This document shows positions 63,600 to 64,000 of a DNA stretch of 64,000 nucleotides, one piece after another. Origin of the DNA: Leucosporidium creatinivorum (lineage: Eukaryota > Basidiomycota > Microbotryomycetes > Leucosporidiales > Leucosporidiaceae); NCBI GenBank assembly GCA_001600635.1, contig BCKL01000003.1, positions 1,282,928 through 1,346,927 of the forward strand, read 5' to 3'. The position numbers and the translations under genes are program-made. Each line of letters opens with the position of its first letter. Position 1 is the stretch's first letter. The notes under the pieces are model-generated. The model saw only the letters and a program-made list of their open reading frames with translations. It was not told the DNA's origin and searched no databases.

Positions 63600-64000
63600 G
63601 CCGTGCGAAGGGAGCGCGCGGTCTCACACTCGAGAGCGGAGTAGACTCGGGGGGAAAGGTGTTCCTCCTTGCTGAGCTAGCTGCACCTTACTCCGAGCGA
63701 GCTCTACGATACTGTTGGATACGCCGAGGTGGGCAGAGGGATGTAGGAGGAGGCAGAGGGGGAGAGCGGCCTTCGCGAGCTTCGAGAGCGGCGCCTCGCG
63801 GAGCAAGTTGATCCTCTCCAATTCGGCTCTTGGTGCTGTGGGCGCAGCTGCAGGCTTCTATGAGCATATCCCAGTGCTCGGAGCTGCTTGGTGCACTACC
63901 ATAAGCTGCAATCGGCGACGGCTCGCCGACCTCCGGACCCGCTACTTCCTCTAAACCTCGGCGTTGGAAAGACGCCTCAATTACGCTGCAGAATCACTTG
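63600..64000. other. Upstream flank of the JmjC gene, window edge
   Basis: These 401 bases hold the JmjC promoter. Open frames on both strands lack any recognisable domain, and I see no splice-supported gene. Another gene may start beyond the edge. Confidence 0.4.

Overview
This window looks like a chromosome segment from a basidiomycete yeast, most likely Pucciniomycotina/Microbotryomycetes (the Rhodotorula-Sporobolomyces-Leucosporidium group). The evidence is GC-rich, gene-dense DNA with many short introns (mostly 55-110 nt), donors of the GTNNGY kind (gtgagt, gtacgt, gttcgt, gtccgt) and a strong CTGAC/CTAAC branch site 10-30 nt before the acceptor. Nearly all genes are eukaryotic housekeeping orthologues. 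I see no transposon, retroelement, viral relic, CRISPR array or tRNA. The lineage call is inference from gene style; no marker was compared with a database.

I spliced every gene by hand, requiring GT-AG introns, an open frame across all joins and a total coding length divisible by three. The one exception is the first copy of a tandem membrane-protein family, which does not close in frame.

Layout. 0.1-5.4 kb: a small Tim17-like protein, then a cellular RNA-dependent RNA polymerase of RNAi. 5.6-10.7 kb (-): a large RasGEF with a Ras-like P-loop domain in its N-terminal half. 11.4-15.0 kb: APC4. 15.3-20.7 kb (-): mitoribosomal bL32m, a fused pseudouridine-5'-phosphate glycosidase/pseudouridine kinase, and METTL5. 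20.8-22.9 kb: kinase-like paralogue A. 23.2-28.3 kb (+): PNGase A-type amidase, LSM12, EMC10. 28.6-36.5 kb (-): an orphan protein, mitochondrial EF-G, and RCC2 carrying a C-terminal PHD finger. 36.9-39.9 kb (+): a two-TM protein (POM34-like?) and a GNAT acetyltransferase. 40.3-42.4 kb (-): kinase-like paralogue B. 42.6-43.1 kb: mitoribosomal uS8m. 43.5-47.7 kb (-): three tandem copies of a four-TM family. 47.9-52.9 kb (-): FAR11/STRIP. 53.0-58.9 kb (+): NPC1/NCR1. 59.0-63.6 kb (-): a KDM3-like JmjC protein in which an expected iron-binding His is Tyr.

Functional themes. Mitochondrial translation is represented three times (bL32m, mEF-G, uS8m), and RNA modification and turnover twice (METTL5, pseudouridine catabolism). 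Cell-cycle and signalling genes include APC4, RCC2, FAR11 and RasGEF. The genes are not operons. Several pairs are divergent with short shared promoters (METTL5/kinase A 133 bp, FAR11/NPC1 108 bp, kinase B/uS8m 267 bp).

The least explained items are the kinase-like pair, in which a C-lobe-less kinase fold follows a possible nuclease-like module and a basic nuclear-localisation-like patch; the tandem four-TM family; and the fusions or decayed active sites in RasGEF, RCC2 and the JmjC protein.
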